Source: Cellulomonas persica | GTDB taxonomy: Bacteria; Actinomycetota; Actinomycetes; Actinomycetales; Cellulomonadaceae | DNA: 64,000 bases | Assembly: GCF_007989825.1 (NCBI RefSeq) | Contig: NZ_BJUA01000005.1 | Coordinates: 62,001-126,000, forward strand | Direction of reading: 5' to 3' | Shown here: in pieces, positions 9,824 to 17,664 of the stretch | How the letters are laid out: each line of letters begins with the position of its first letter | Position numbering within the stretch: position 1 is the first letter of the stretch | The notes under the pieces: generated by a model | What the model saw: the letters and a program-made list of their open reading frames with translations, nothing else | Told to the model about the DNA's origin: nothing | Databases searched by the model: none | Translations under genes and position numbers: made by a program

Positions 9824-10510
9824 ATGTCTGTGCTCTCCGCCTGCGACGTCGTCGCTCGCGCCGGATCCCCCGCCGAGCTGCTCGGCGCCAGTCTCGACGT
9901 CGCCGAGGGCGAGTCCGTCGCGCTGCTCGGCCCGCCCCGGTCCGGCACCACGACGATGCTCCAGTGCCTGGCCGGCCTCGCGAAGCCCACCGCCGGACGC
10001 GTGCGCCTCGACGGCGTCGACCTGGCCCGGCTCGAGCCGCACGAGCTCGCGGCCACGCGCCTGCGGTCGCTCGGGCTCGTGTTCCCGGGCGACGAGCTGC
10101 TGCCCGAGCTGACGCTCGTCGAGAACGTCGAGCTCCCGCTGCTGCGCATGCAGATCCCCGCCGACCTCGCGCGCGAGCACGCCGCCGAGCTGCTCGCGCG
10201 CCTGTTCGTCGGCGCGGGCGCCAACCGCGTGCCCGACGCGGTGTCCGTCGGGCAGCGTCAGCGCACCGCCGTCGCGCGGGCGCTCGTGCACCAGCCGCGC
10301 GCGGTCCTCGCCGACGACCCCACCGCGGGCCTCGACTCGTGGCATGCGCTCGCGCTGTTCGGGCTGCTCGTCGCCACCGCGCGCGACGCGGGGATCGCGG
10401 TCGTCGTCGCGACGCACGACCTGGAGCTCGCCGAGCTCGCGGACCGCGTCGTCGAGCTCAAGAACGGCCGGCTCGTCGCCCGCCCGTCCACGCGGACGTC
10501 CATCCGCTGA
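9824..10510 (+). CDS. Orphan ABC transporter ATPase with decayed catalytic motifs
   Basis: A 228-residue protein of the LolD/MacB subfamily by overall layout. Almost every catalytic motif deviates. Walker A reads GPPRSGTTT, with the essential Lys replaced by Thr (codon ACC at that place). The Q-loop reads GLVFPGDELLP, with Gln replaced by Pro. The signature is SVGQRQR instead of SGGQ. The catalytic Glu after Walker B is Asp (LADDPTAGLD). The switch His remains (ATHDLEL). No permease gene is adjacent. The exporter ATPase at 47831 has all motifs intact, which makes the contrast clear. The reading frame is undamaged, so this looks like a maintained pseudo-enzyme (for example a regulatory or nucleotide-free partner) rather than a fresh pseudogene. 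The ATG at 9824 is the natural start of the ABC fold. Confidence 0.75.
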   Translation: MSVLSACDVVARAGSPAELLGASLDVAEGESVALLGPPRSGTTTMLQCLAGLAKPTAGRVRLDGVDLARLEPHELAATRLRSLGLVFPGDELLPELTLVENVELPLLRMQIPADLAREHAAELLARLFVGAGANRVPDAVSVGQRQRTAVARALVHQPRAVLADDPTAGLDSWHALALFGLLVATARDAGIAVVVATHDLELAELADRVVELKNGRLVARPSTRTSIR

Positions 10511-10607
10511 CCGCGTCGTCGGCGCGGACGTCCGTCCGCCGACCCTCGTCGCTGACGTGCGCAAGCGCCGTTCGTCGGCGACGTCTGGTCGCCGACCGCT
10601 CGTCGGC
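10492..10607. repeat. Spacer repeat cluster between convergent genes
   Basis: A 21-bp direct repeat occurs at 10492-10512 and 10524-10544 with 19 identities; the first copy contains the stop codon of the ABC gene. TCGTCGGC occurs at 10516, 10572 and 10600, with a variant at 10546, a step near 28. The inverse GCCGACC is at 10538 and 10591. GTCGGCGAC and GTCGCCGAC (10574-10582, 10588-10596) form a 9-bp stem with a 5-base loop. It probably also serves as the bidirectional terminator for the ABC gene and mrpG. Confidence 0.6.
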
Positions 10608-10630
10608 CCGGCCACGGACCGCCGACGCCG

Positions 10631-10999
10631 TCAGGTCTCGTCGCGCGTGCGCGCCTCGGCGAGGTCGCGCGTGAGCTCGTCGGTCACCAGCAGGTCGCTG
10701 CGCACCTTGCCGGTGCGGTACCCCGCACGGCCCACCATGTGCGCCGCGACGGGCGCCGTGAGCAGGCCGAAGACGGCGACGAGCACGAGCGCCCACACGG
10801 CACCGCCCGAGCGCAGCCGCAGGCCCAGCCCCACCAGCACGAGGATCAGCCCGAGCACCTGAGGCTTCGTGCCCGCGTGCATGCGCGCGAGCAGGTCGGG
10901 AAACCGCAGCACGCCGACGCCCGCGGCGAGCACCAGGAACGACCCGCCGAGCATGCAGATGATCGAGACGACGTCCGCGACCGTGTCCCACGTGCTCAT
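10631..10999 (-). CDS. mrpG: Mrp Na+/H+ antiporter subunit G
   Basis: A 122-residue protein with three hydrophobic helices and the MrpG/PhaG signature: VLRFPDLLARMHAGTKP after the first helix, then LLTAPVAAHMVGRAGYR. It is the last gene of the Mrp operon. Its ATG at 10999 overlaps the stop of mrpF by 4 bases, so translation is coupled. MrpG is a small membrane subunit needed to assemble the antiporter, which exchanges cytoplasmic Na+ (or K+) for protons at high pH or salt. Confidence 0.9.
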   Translation of the reverse strand: MSTWDTVADVVSIICMLGGSFLVLAAGVGVLRFPDLLARMHAGTKPQVLGLILVLVGLGLRLRSGGAVWALVLVAVFGLLTAPVAAHMVGRAGYRTGKVRSDLLVTDELTRDLAEARTRDET

Positions 11000-11388
11000 C
11001 GGACCTCCCCCTCCGCCGGCCCACCGTGCTCGGGACCTTCGAGCCCCGCCCGCAGCTCGGCCTCCTCGGCCTCCCGCCGCGCGGCCTCCTCGGCGGCAAC
11101 CTCCTCGCGCGTGCGCACCCGGCCCTCACCCTCGGGCTCGACCGCCGCGAACCGTGCGACCGTCACCGACCCCACGAACCCGACGAGCGACAGCACGACC
11201 AGCACGGGCACGACGTCGGTGCGCCGCTGCGACGCCGCGTACAGCGCGAACGCCGCGATCACCGCGGTCACCGTGACGTCCAGCGCGATGGTCCGGTCGA
11301 GCATCGACGGACCCTTCTCCGCCCGCACGATCGCGAGCGCCGCACCCGTGGTGATCATCACCGCGCACACGATCACGACCCACGTCAT
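10996..11388 (-). CDS. mrpF: Mrp Na+/H+ antiporter subunit F, with long charged tail
   Basis: A 130-residue protein. Residues 1-88 are the MrpF core with three helices and the conserved RAEKGPSMLDRTIALD loop. The last 40 residues are an acidic, Glu- and Ala-rich tail (TREEVAAEEAARREAEEAE), absent from short MrpF proteins such as that of Bacillus; it is likely a cytoplasmic helix. The ATG at 11388 overlaps the mrpE stop by 4 bases, which settles the start over longer upstream reading. It is part of the membrane antiporter complex. Confidence 0.9.
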   Translation of the reverse strand: MTWVVIVCAVMITTGAALAIVRAEKGPSMLDRTIALDVTVTAVIAAFALYAASQRRTDVVPVLVVLSLVGFVGSVTVARFAAVEPEGEGRVRTREEVAAEEAARREAEEAELRAGLEGPEHGGPAEGEVR

Positions 11389-11948
11389 GAGCGCACCCCC
11401 GTCCGGCCGGTCGTCAGGCCCGCCGCGCGCTGCTCGGCGTCGGAGCCGAACGCGCGCAGCACGCGCTCCTCCTGGTCGAGCACCGCCTGGCGCGCGGCCT
11501 CGATGCCGCCCGCCGCCTCGACGTCCAGCACGTGCAGGTAGAGCCGGCCCGTCAGGCGGTGGGCCTCGACGACGAGCGAGCCCGGCACGAGCGAGCAGAG
11601 CTCGGCCGTCATCGTCAGGTACAGGTCGGAGTGGCTGCGCAGCTGCACGCCGATCACCGCGCCGCGCGGCGTGTAGCCCGGGCGCAGCGCGATGGCCGCG
11701 ACCTCGAACGACGCGCGCACGAGGTCCCAGCCGAACCGCGCGAACAGCCGCACGACGCCCCACGGCCTGACCTGGCCGTGGAAGTCGACGGGCGTCATCC
11801 GCAGCCCGAGCGTGACGAGCAGCGCGAGCCCCGCGCCGGCGAGCACGTTCGCGACCGACAGGTCGCCCCACAGGAACACCCAGACCACCGTCAGCCAGAC
11901 GACCGTCCCCCACGGGAGTCGTCGTGCGCGGCGTGCGTGCAGGCTCAT
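11385..11948 (-). CDS. mrpE: Mrp Na+/H+ antiporter subunit E
   Basis: A 187-residue protein with the MrpE/MnhE pattern: an N-terminal helix pair (WLTVVWVFLWGDLSVANVLAGAGLALLV), then a soluble domain with ALRPGYTPRGAVIGVQLRS and LTAELCSLVPGSLVVE, which are family hallmarks. It overlaps mrpD and mrpF by 4 bases each. The C-terminal 40 residues, with DVEAAGGIEAARQAVLDQEERVLRAFG, form the conserved amphipathic helix followed by a variable tail. Confidence 0.92.
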   Translation of the reverse strand: MSLHARRARRLPWGTVVWLTVVWVFLWGDLSVANVLAGAGLALLVTLGLRMTPVDFHGQVRPWGVVRLFARFGWDLVRASFEVAAIALRPGYTPRGAVIGVQLRSHSDLYLTMTAELCSLVPGSLVVEAHRLTGRLYLHVLDVEAAGGIEAARQAVLDQEERVLRAFGSDAEQRAAGLTTGRTGVRS

Positions 11949-13579
11949 GCGTCGTCACCCGCCTCGTCGGCCGGTCCCCCGGCGGGTGCACCCGCCGGGT
12001 CGCCGGCCTGTCCGCCAGCCGGTTCGTCGTGCTCGCCGGCCTCGTCCTCGCTCACGTCGGCGGACTCGCCCTCGCCGCGCTCACCGTCGGGCAGGACCGC
12101 CCAGACGTACGTCGTGCGCAGCGTCAGCGAGCTCGCGGCGCGCTCGGTGTACGCGTAGAGCGGCCCGGCCGCGAACGTCAGCACGAGCCCGACGACGATC
12201 AGCGCCGCGGTCGGGCCGACCATGCCGAACGGCATGCTCACCGGCCGCGGCTCGTCCTGCGGCGACTGCCAGAACGCCTTGTTCCACGCCTTGACCAGCG
12301 CGTAGAGCGTCAGCAGGGACGTCACCACCGAGCCGACGACGAGCACGTACGCGAGCGGTGTCCCGGCGTCGACGCCCGCCTGCAGGAGACCGAGCTTGCC
12401 GAGGAACCCGGACAGCGGCGGGATGCCGCCGAGGTTCATGGCGGGCACGAAGAACAGGATCGCGAGCACGGGCGCGATCTTCGCCAGACCGCCCAGGCGC
12501 GTCAGCGACGTCGAGCCGCCGACGCGTTCCACGAGGCCCACGACCAGGAACAGCGCGGTCTGGACGGTGATGTGGTGGGCCACGTAGTAGATCGCCGCGG
12601 CCCAGCCCGCCTGCGACGACAGTGCGATACCGAACAGCATGAAGCCGATGTGGCTGACGAGCGTGAAGGACAGCAGACGCTTGATGTCGTCCTGCGCGAC
12701 GGCGCCGAGGATGCCGATGACCATCGTCGCGAGCGCGGCCCACATGAGCACGTCGTCGAGCCTGCCGTCCGGGAACAGCAGCGTCTGCGTGCGGATGATC
12801 GCGTACACGCCGACCTTGGTGAGCAGGCCGGCGAACACCGCGGTCACGGGTGCCGGTGCGGTCGGGTAGGAGTCCGGGAGCCACGCGGACAGCGGGAAGA
12901 TGGCCGCTTTGACGGCGAACGCGAGCAGCAGCAGCACCTGCAGCGTCAGGCGCGTGCCCGGGTCGATCTCCGGCAGGCGCAGCGCGAGCTGCGCGAGGTT
13001 CACCGTGCCCGTGGTCGCGTACACGGCCGCGAGCGCGACGAGGAACAGCACCGACGACAGCAGTGCCACGACGATGTAGATCGTCCCGGCGCGGATCCGG
13101 TCGCGCGTCCCGCCGAGCGTGATGAGCACGAACGACGCCGCGAGCAGGATCTCGAACCCGACGTAGATGTTGAACAGGTCGCCCGAGAGGAACGCGTTCG
13201 CGACGCCCGCGGACAGCACCAGGAACGTCGGGTGGTAGATCGAGACGGGCGCGGACTCCTCGTCGTCGTCCCGGCCCTGCGCGAGCGAGTACAGCAGGAC
13301 GCACAGGGTGACGGCCGACGAGACGCTCAGCATGAGCGCCGAGAGCCGGTCCGCGACGAGGTTGATCCCGACGGGCGCGGCCCAGCCGCCCACGTCGACG
13401 ACGAGCGGGCCGTCGTCCGCCAGCACCAGCAGCGTGACCGACGAGAGCAGGACCAGCACGAGCGCGCTCACCGAGACGACCGGCTGCACGCGCGGGCGGC
13501 GCCACAGGGCGAGCGTCAGGCCGGCGGCGAACAGTGGGATGACGACCGGCAGCGGCACGACCCAGGTCCAGTCGCTCAC
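11945..13579 (-). CDS. mrpD: Mrp Na+/H+ antiporter subunit D
   Basis: A 544-residue protein related to complex I NuoN/NuoM with about 14 membrane helices. The proton-channel family signature is clear: the conserved Glu in GFEILLAASFVLI, the Lys in FAVKAAIFPLSAWLPDSYPTAP and the Lys in GLLTKVGVYAIIR. The last 55 residues are an acidic Gly/Ala/Pro-rich tail. The GTG at 13579 overlaps the mrpC stop by 4 bases (GTGA), which decides the start against longer upstream reading. With MrpA it forms one of the two large ion-translocating modules. Confidence 0.93.
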   Translation of the reverse strand: MSDWTWVVPLPVVIPLFAAGLTLALWRRPRVQPVVSVSALVLVLLSSVTLLVLADDGPLVVDVGGWAAPVGINLVADRLSALMLSVSSAVTLCVLLYSLAQGRDDDEESAPVSIYHPTFLVLSAGVANAFLSGDLFNIYVGFEILLAASFVLITLGGTRDRIRAGTIYIVVALLSSVLFLVALAAVYATTGTVNLAQLALRLPEIDPGTRLTLQVLLLLAFAVKAAIFPLSAWLPDSYPTAPAPVTAVFAGLLTKVGVYAIIRTQTLLFPDGRLDDVLMWAALATMVIGILGAVAQDDIKRLLSFTLVSHIGFMLFGIALSSQAGWAAAIYYVAHHITVQTALFLVVGLVERVGGSTSLTRLGGLAKIAPVLAILFFVPAMNLGGIPPLSGFLGKLGLLQAGVDAGTPLAYVLVVGSVVTSLLTLYALVKAWNKAFWQSPQDEPRPVSMPFGMVGPTAALIVVGLVLTFAAGPLYAYTERAASSLTLRTTYVWAVLPDGERGEGESADVSEDEAGEHDEPAGGQAGDPAGAPAGGPADEAGDDA

Positions 13580-14136
13580 GGTGTCACCTCCTCGTCGCCA
13601 GGCTCGTCGCCGTGCTCGTCGCCCTGCTGGGCCTCGTCGTGCTGGTTCCCCTCGGGACGGCCCTCGCGGACCAGGCCGTCGTCGACCTCGTCGCGGGCCT
13701 CCTCGGCCTCCTCGTCGAGCGACTGACGGGTCGCCTCGGTGTCGGCGTCCGCGGTCGCGCGCTCGTCGATCGCCGCGAGACGCGCGATACGGCGGTCCTC
13801 GACGTCGTCCTGCACCTCGTCGTGCCGCTGCAGCTGCCACGAGCGGTAGGCCATCGCCAGCAGGAACGCCGTCATGCCGAGCGTGATGACGATCGCCGTG
13901 AGCACCATCGCCTGCGGCAGCGGGTCGGACATGCGGCGCTCGTCGGCGAGCCCGACGATCGGCGGGCGCCCGGCGCGTCCCCCGGCGACGAGGAACAGCA
14001 GGTTGGCGCCGTTGCCGAGCAGGATCACGCCGATCAGCACGCGCGACAGCGACCGCTCGAGCACCAGGTACACGCCCGCGGCGAACAGCACGCCGATCGC
14101 GACGACGAGCGTGATGTTGGGGGCCATGTCGATCAT
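13576..14136 (-). CDS. mrpC: Mrp Na+/H+ antiporter subunit C
   Basis: A 186-residue NuoK-like protein. The first 115 residues hold three helices with the conserved YLVLERSLSRVLIGVILLGNGANLL and DPLPQAMVLTAIVITLGMTAF segments, which include the membrane Glu and the LTAIVI motif shared with NuoK. A charged C-terminal tail of about 70 residues (Asp/Glu-rich, ending GDEEVTP) is an actinobacterial extension. The ATG at 14136 overlaps the mrpA stop by 4 bases; an internal ATG at 14127 is less likely for that reason. Confidence 0.93.
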   Translation of the reverse strand: MIDMAPNITLVVAIGVLFAAGVYLVLERSLSRVLIGVILLGNGANLLFLVAGGRAGRPPIVGLADERRMSDPLPQAMVLTAIVITLGMTAFLLAMAYRSWQLQRHDEVQDDVEDRRIARLAAIDERATADADTEATRQSLDEEAEEARDEVDDGLVREGRPEGNQHDEAQQGDEHGDEPGDEEVTP

Positions 14137-17100
14137 CGCGACGCCCCTTCCCCGACCCGCGGCACGGCGCCGTCGAACGGCGGGTCGTCGCCGATCTCCG
14201 CGCGCCGGTCGAGCTCGGCGCCGAGCGAGCGCAGGATGTCGAGCACGAGGCCGACGACGACGAGGTACACGCCGATGTCGAAGAACAGGCTCGTGACCAG
14301 GTGCACGTCGCCGAGCAGCGGCACGTGCAGGTCGACGATCCACGAACGCAGCACCGACCCGCCCGCGAGCAGCCCGACGAGCCCCACGCCCGCGGACAGG
14401 AACAGGCCCGTGCCGAGCAGCAGACCGGGCTGCACGGGTGCGGCCTCGCCGAGCTCGTACCGACCGCCCGCGAGGTAGCGCACCGTGAGCGCGATGCCCG
14501 TGACCAGGCCCGCGGCGAACCCGCCGCCCGGCTGGTTGTGCCCGCTGAACAGCAGGAACACCGAGTACACGACCATCGTGTGGAACAGCAGCCGCACGAC
14601 GACCTCGAAGATCACCGAGCGTCGCTGCGGCGCGAGCGTCGAGCCGGCGCGCAGCCACTCGCGGTTCGTCGTCGGTGCGTTGATGCGCGCCTCGTCCGTC
14701 CCCCGCCGCAGCGCCGCCATCGGGTCGAGCCCCGCCCACACCGCCCGCTCGGGCGCCGCGTCCCGCGCCCGGAAGATCTGTCCCGTGCGCCGCGAGAGGA
14801 AGACGAGCGACGCGACGCCGGTCGCCGCGACCAGCAGCACCGAGATCTCGCCCATCGTGTCCCACGCGCGGATGTCGACGAGCGTCACGTTGACGATGTT
14901 CTTGCCGCCGCCCCAGCTGACCGCCTCCTCGGCGAAGTGCTCCGTGACGGGCGGGTGGATGCGCGCGGACGGTGCGACCAGGGCGATGCCGGCGACCGTG
15001 AACCCGACGGCCAGGCCGATCGCGAGACGCAGCCAGCGCGATGCGACCAGGGGACGGTCGGAGAAGTACGGCGGGATGCGGCGCAGCACGAGCACGAACA
15101 CGACGAGCGTGACGGTCTCGGTGAGCACCTGCGTGAGCGCGAGGTCGGGCGCTCCCTGCAGCAGGAACAGACCCGCGACCGCGTAGCCACCGATGCCGAG
15201 CAGGATGACGGCCTTGAGGCGCCGGCGGGCGCGCGCGACGAGCACCGACGAGGCGATCACCGCGGCCGCGAACACGACCTGCGCGGGGTGGTCCCACGCG
15301 GTGACGTCGGTGGGCCACGTGCCGCCGACGAGCAGGCTCGTGCCCACGCCGACGACGAAGACGACGAGCACGACGCCGACGTACAGCGGCAGCGAGCCGC
15401 GCTGCGTCGCGGCGGTCACGTCGGCGGCGAAGTCGTCGAGCCGGCGCATGAACCGGCGGTAGATGCGGTCGGCGTCGGGGCCGCGGTACGTCAGACGCGC
15501 CTGCACCGTCTCGATGCGCTCCCGCACCGCGAACAGCGCGGCACCGGCGACGAGGATCACCACGGTGAGCAGGAGCGTGGGCGTGACCCCGGCCCACAGC
15601 GCGAGGTGCCCGGGCTCGCCGACGTGCAGCGTGTCCGCGTACGGCTCGAGCAGGTGCTCGCCGAGCTGCGGCAGGAGCGCCACGGCGAGTCCCAGGACGC
15701 CGAGGATCATCGCGGGCCACACGAGCAGCAGCGACGGGTGCGAGATCGCGGCGGGCTCGGCGTCCGGCTGCGTCGCCACGCGGCTCGTCGACCCCGGGCT
15801 GCGCGCGCCGTCCGCCTGCGTCGCGACGGCCTCGTGCGCGATCGCCGACTCGGGGATGACCGCGCGCTTCGTCGCGAACGCACCCCACCACAGCCGCAGC
15901 CCGTACGCGACCGTCAGCACCGACCCCACCGCGACGCTGACCAGCACGATCAGCCCGACGGCGTTGTCCTGGAGGTGCTCGATCGCCTCGAGCCCCGCCT
16001 CCTTGGCGACGTACCCCGCGAACGGCGGGAGGCCGATCATGCTCGCCGTCCCGAGCGCACCCGCGAGCGCCGTGAGCTTGAGCTCCTTGCCGACGCCCGA
16101 CAGGCGCCGCAGGTCACGCGTACCCGTCGCGGCGTCGACCACGCCGACGACGAGGAACAGCGTCGCCTTGAACATCGCGTGCGCGCCGAGCATCGCCAGA
16201 CCCGCGAGCGCCGTGGCGCGCGTGCCCAGGCCGACGAGCAGCGTGATCAGCCCGAGCTGGCTGACCGTGCCGAACGCGAGGACGAGCTTGAGGTCGTGCT
16301 GCCGCAGCGCGCGGTACCCGCCGAGCAGCAACGTCCCGCACCCGAGCACGACGACGGTCCACCGCCACAGCTCGTGCTGCGAGAACGCGGGCGCGAACCG
16401 CGCGACGAGGTACACCCCTGCTTTGACCATCGCCGCCGCGTGCAGGTACGCCGAGACGGGCGTCGGCGCGGCCATCGCGGCGGGCAGCCAGAAGTGGAAC
16501 GGCAGCAGCGCGGACTTCGTCGCCGCACCCGCGAGCAGGCACGCGATCGCGGCGGTCGCCGCGGCGCCCGTCGGCGGGTGCGCGATCACCTCGCTGAGCC
16601 GGTACGTCCCCGCGGACTCGCCCAGGAGCACCACGCCGACGAGCATCGCCAGGCCACCCGCGGTGGTGATGACGATCGCCTGCATGGCCGCGCGACGGCT
16701 CGCCTTGCGGTCGCTGTAGTGGCCGATCAGCAGGTAGGAGGTGACGGTGGTCAGCTCCCAGAAGATGAACATGAGGACCATGTCGTCGGCCGTGACCAGG
16801 CCGAGCATCGCGCCCGCGAACGCGACGAACACCCCGCCGAACCGGCCGAGCCCCTGCGCCGAGACCGAGAAGTACGCCGCGCAGTAGATCAGCACGAGCG
16901 CACCGACCCCACCGACGACGAGCGTCATGAGCCACGCGAGCGTGTCGAGCCGGAACGTCAGGTCCAGCCCGAGCGCCGGGATCCACTGCACGCTCTGCAC
17001 GGGTCCGTCCCCGCGCTGCACCTGCGACGTCCAGCTCAGCGCCCAGATCGCGGCCGAGGCCGGAGCGGCGGCGAGCACCCAGAACGCCTTGCGTCCCCAC

Positions 17101-17195
17101 AGCCCGACCAGCGTGGGCGCAACGAGGGCTGCTGCGAGATGGATGAGAAGCAGCAGCAGCACGCGTGCGGGCTCCGTCCTGTCGGGGCGCAGCAC
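14133..17195 (-). CDS. mrpA: Mrp Na+/H+ antiporter subunit A fused to subunit B
   Basis: A 1020-residue protein, first gene of the operon. The N-terminal 500 residues are NuoL-like (LMFIFWELTTVTSYLLIGHYSDRK, LPFHFWLPAAMAAPTPVSAYLHAAAMVKAGVY in pieces), with the channel Glu and Lys residues. A second antiporter-like helical block follows. From about residue 850 on, the sequence is MrpB: VIFEVVVRLLFHTMVVYS and LFSGHNQPGGGF. This explains why no separate mrpB exists and gives gene order A(B)-C-D-E-F-G, common in actinobacteria. The complex expels Na+ in exchange for protons and supports pH and salt tolerance. Upstream lies the long repeat-bearing spacer with no obvious promoter I can defend. Confidence 0.93.
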   Translation of the reverse strand: MLRPDRTEPARVLLLLLIHLAAALVAPTLVGLWGRKAFWVLAAAPASAAIWALSWTSQVQRGDGPVQSVQWIPALGLDLTFRLDTLAWLMTLVVGGVGALVLIYCAAYFSVSAQGLGRFGGVFVAFAGAMLGLVTADDMVLMFIFWELTTVTSYLLIGHYSDRKASRRAAMQAIVITTAGGLAMLVGVVLLGESAGTYRLSEVIAHPPTGAAATAAIACLLAGAATKSALLPFHFWLPAAMAAPTPVSAYLHAAAMVKAGVYLVARFAPAFSQHELWRWTVVVLGCGTLLLGGYRALRQHDLKLVLAFGTVSQLGLITLLVGLGTRATALAGLAMLGAHAMFKATLFLVVGVVDAATGTRDLRRLSGVGKELKLTALAGALGTASMIGLPPFAGYVAKEAGLEAIEHLQDNAVGLIVLVSVAVGSVLTVAYGLRLWWGAFATKRAVIPESAIAHEAVATQADGARSPGSTSRVATQPDAEPAAISHPSLLLVWPAMILGVLGLAVALLPQLGEHLLEPYADTLHVGEPGHLALWAGVTPTLLLTVVILVAGAALFAVRERIETVQARLTYRGPDADRIYRRFMRRLDDFAADVTAATQRGSLPLYVGVVLVVFVVGVGTSLLVGGTWPTDVTAWDHPAQVVFAAAVIASSVLVARARRRLKAVILLGIGGYAVAGLFLLQGAPDLALTQVLTETVTLVVFVLVLRRIPPYFSDRPLVASRWLRLAIGLAVGFTVAGIALVAPSARIHPPVTEHFAEEAVSWGGGKNIVNVTLVDIRAWDTMGEISVLLVAATGVASLVFLSRRTGQIFRARDAAPERAVWAGLDPMAALRRGTDEARINAPTTNREWLRAGSTLAPQRRSVIFEVVVRLLFHTMVVYSVFLLFSGHNQPGGGFAAGLVTGIALTVRYLAGGRYELGEAAPVQPGLLLGTGLFLSAGVGLVGLLAGGSVLRSWIVDLHVPLLGDVHLVTSLFFDIGVYLVVVGLVLDILRSLGAELDRRAEIGDDPPFDGAVPRVGEGASR

Positions 17196-17348
17196 CGGTG
17201 ACCGAATCGTTCTGGTCGACGGCGTGCCTGGGCAGGGGATCGGTCAAGACTCTACCAACCGACATCCCCGCACCCGGCTCCCGATCCCGAACCGTGACCA
17301 CCCTCACGGACCCCTGGCCCCCTCCCCTCCCACCGCGGCACCCCGCGT
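17196..17348. other. Spacer upstream of mrpA, no gene
   Basis: The divergent spacer between mrpA and the Fe-S protein runs from 17196 to 17664. This first part has no open frame with family features. TTGACC occurs on the minus strand around 17245-17250, but I see no convincing -10 at the right distance, so I do not call a promoter. The remainder of the spacer holds the repeat arrays listed next. Confidence 0.5.
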
Positions 17349-17440
17349 CGAACGCGCCAGATCCACCCCGAGCGCGGTCCTCCCTGACAGGCGCTCGCGT
17401 CCGATGACCCGCGCTCGCGGACCAGCACCCGCGCTCGCGC
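17349..17440. repeat. Inverted word array, copy 1 (20-bp step)
   Basis: CGAACGCG (17349) and CGAGCGCG (17369) are 20 bp apart. After a jump of 23 bp the inverse word CGCTCGCG follows at 17392, 17412 and 17432, again 20 bp apart. The 88 bases 17353-17440 recur at 17507-17594 with about 73 identical positions and no gap. The paired words could fold into alternative hairpins. It lies in a divergent intergenic region. Function unknown. Confidence 0.8.
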
Positions 17441-17502
17441 ACGCACGGACGCCTGACCACTCGGACCACGCCCGCACGCCCCCACGCCCAACGCCCTGAC
17501 TC

Positions 17503-17613
17503 CGAGCGCGCCAGATCCGGTCCGAGCGCGGGCCTGCTCGAGCCGCGCTCGCGGCCGATCACCCGCGCTCGCGCACCAACGCCCGCGCTCGCGCGGGTGG
17601 GCCGGCGCTCGTG
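17503..17613. repeat. Inverted word array, copy 2 (20-bp step)
   Basis: Same design as the copy 154 bp upstream: CGAGCGCG at 17503 and 17523, a jump of 23 bp, then CGCTCGCG at 17546, 17566 and 17586 and the variant CGCTCGTG at 17606. Word, step (20) and jump (23) are the same as in copy 1, though the filler between words has diverged. The array ends about 50 bp before the Fe-S protein gene. Confidence 0.8.
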
Positions 17614-17651
17614 GGATGTGGGCGTATGGGTGGGGGTGCCGGGTGGGTGGG

Positions 17652-17657
17652 TAGGTT
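17652..17657 (+). promoter_or_regulatory. -10 hexamer TAGGTT, leaderless start
   Basis: TAGGTT ends 7 bases before the GTG at 17665, placing the expected transcription start at or next to the start codon. There is no ribosome site, which supports 17665 as the start rather than the upstream ATG at 17611. Confidence 0.45.
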
Positions 17658-17664
17658 GTGCGGC

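Noticed and set aside
17349..17613. CRISPR array
   Set aside because: Repeats are 8-base words at 20-bp step in both orientations, spacers are 12 bases and similar to each other, and there are no cas genes.
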